Assembly (NCBI GenBank): GCA_937907975.1
Contig: CALEQS010000163.1
Span: forward strand, 1-5,715
Direction: 5' to 3'
DNA: 5,715 bases
Source of the DNA: an uncultured Clostridia bacterium
Lineage (GTDB): Bacteria; Bacillota; Clostridia; Oscillospirales; Oscillospiraceae
The notes beneath the pieces are model-generated. The model did no database searches. It saw nothing but the letters and a program-made list of their open reading frames with translations, and was not told the origin of the DNA. A program made the translations under genes and the position numbers. Positions within the stretch are counted from its first letter, which is position 1, and the number at the start of each line of letters is the position of its first letter. Shown piece by piece: positions 5,528 to 5,715 of the stretch.

Positions 5528-5532
5528 CTCCT
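5528..5532 (-). promoter_or_regulatory. Ribosome binding site of the XRE gene
   Basis: AGGAG on the minus strand is 11 bases before the GTG start, slightly far but usable. It supports GTG 5516 as the start codon. Confidence 0.6.
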
Positions 5533-5556
5533 GTATGTCAAAGATCAGAATTTTTC

Positions 5557-5585
5557 TTGACTTTAACATATCTATCGCCTATATT
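5557..5585 (+). promoter_or_regulatory. Promoter of the rightward gene at 5633
   Basis: TTGACT (5557-5562) and TATATT (5580-5585) are 17 bases apart, close to the sigma-A consensus. The predicted start near 5592 falls within the third TGTyAAAG box, so a protein bound there would block initiation. Confidence 0.82.
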
Positions 5586-5593
5586 TGTGTTAA
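5565..5593 (-). promoter_or_regulatory. Candidate promoter of the XRE gene, overlapping the divergent promoter
   Basis: On the minus strand TTAACA (5593-5588) and TATGTT (5570-5565) are separated by 17 bases. It lies almost exactly on top of the plus-strand promoter, so the two polymerases would compete. The -10 box matches consensus at only four of six positions, so this is less certain than the plus-strand promoter. Confidence 0.55.
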
Positions 5594-5632
5594 AGATCAG
5601 CGCTCTATACAACTTGGAAAGGAGAATTTTCT

Positions 5633-5715
5633 ATGGACCATCCCACCCCCGATTCCTTTGAGCAGGCATTCTCCGCATTTCTGGACTCCCGGCAGGGAGA
5701 CAGCGCAGAGGAGGC
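5633..5715 (+). CDS. Start of an unidentified gene (3' end cut off by window)
   Basis: ATG 5633 follows AAGGAG (5619-5624) at eight bases and sits about 40 bases after a good promoter, so this is very likely a real gene start. Only 27 residues are visible, beginning MDHPTPDSFEQAFSAFLDSR. They are acidic and polar with no signal peptide or membrane segment, and I do not recognise the family. Its position opposite a lone XRE regulator, with shared control sequences, suggests it is controlled by that protein. It could be a stress, phage-derived or toxin-like gene, but 27 residues cannot tell. Confidence 0.65.
   Translation, partial: MDHPTPDSFEQAFSAFLDSRQGDSAEE

Larger units (their letters stand above)
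5536..5600. promoter_or_regulatory. Probable operator region: three TGTyAAAG boxes
   Basis: TGTCAAAGATCAG (5536-5548) and TGTTAAAGATCAG (5588-5600) are direct repeats differing at one base, 52 bases apart, about five helical turns. A third, inverted box, CTTTAACA (5561-5568; TGTTAAAG on the minus strand), lies between them. Boxes two and three overlap core elements of both divergent promoters. Binding by the adjacent XRE protein is an inference from position. Confidence 0.6.

Noticed and set aside
5335..5541. An overlapping 68-codon minus-strand frame at the XRE gene
   Set aside because: It is an alternate-frame reading of the XRE gene with an Arg-rich, domainless product. The XRE frame has a clear helix-turn-helix, ribosome site and terminator.

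Overview
The window looks like a chromosomal piece of a GC-rich, anaerobic, gut-type Clostridia genome, most likely Oscillospiraceae (Faecalibacterium/Oscillibacter/Flavonifractor-like). That assignment is an inference. It rests on strong C/G preference at third codon positions, AGGAG-type ribosome binding sites with sigma-A promoters, a K+-dependent membrane pyrophosphatase of the type common in fermentative Clostridia, and a palindromic intergenic repeat of a kind I associate with that family from memory.

Layout, left to right. (1) The 3' two-thirds or so of hppA, an ion-pumping membrane pyrophosphatase, runs in from the left edge and ends at a textbook intrinsic terminator. (2) A clear sigma-A promoter then drives prfB (peptide chain release factor 2), encoded in one continuous frame without the usual programmed +1 frameshift. 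(3) About 500 bases without a convincing gene follow: a disturbed copy of a palindromic repeat, several separate hairpins, a strong terminator, then the leader of the next gene. (4) htrA encodes a membrane-anchored HtrA/DegP-family serine protease with one PDZ domain and long low-complexity regions at both ends. (5) About 350 bases hold a hairpin that may end htrA, a second and complete copy of the palindromic repeat, and the terminator of a minus-strand gene. (6) A small XRE-type repressor gene on the minus strand is divergent from a gene that starts at 5633 and runs off the right edge. Their promoters lie on top of each other and carry three copies of a TGTyAAAG box, an arrangement expected of an autoregulated switch.

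The three large genes are housekeeping functions (energy conservation from pyrophosphate, translation termination, envelope protein quality control). Each has its own upstream signals, so they look like single-gene transcription units and not one operon. The least ordinary parts are the XRE divergent control region, the palindromic repeats either side of htrA and the hairpin-rich gap before htrA. I found no rRNA, tRNA, CRISPR array, transposase gene or complete novel system.
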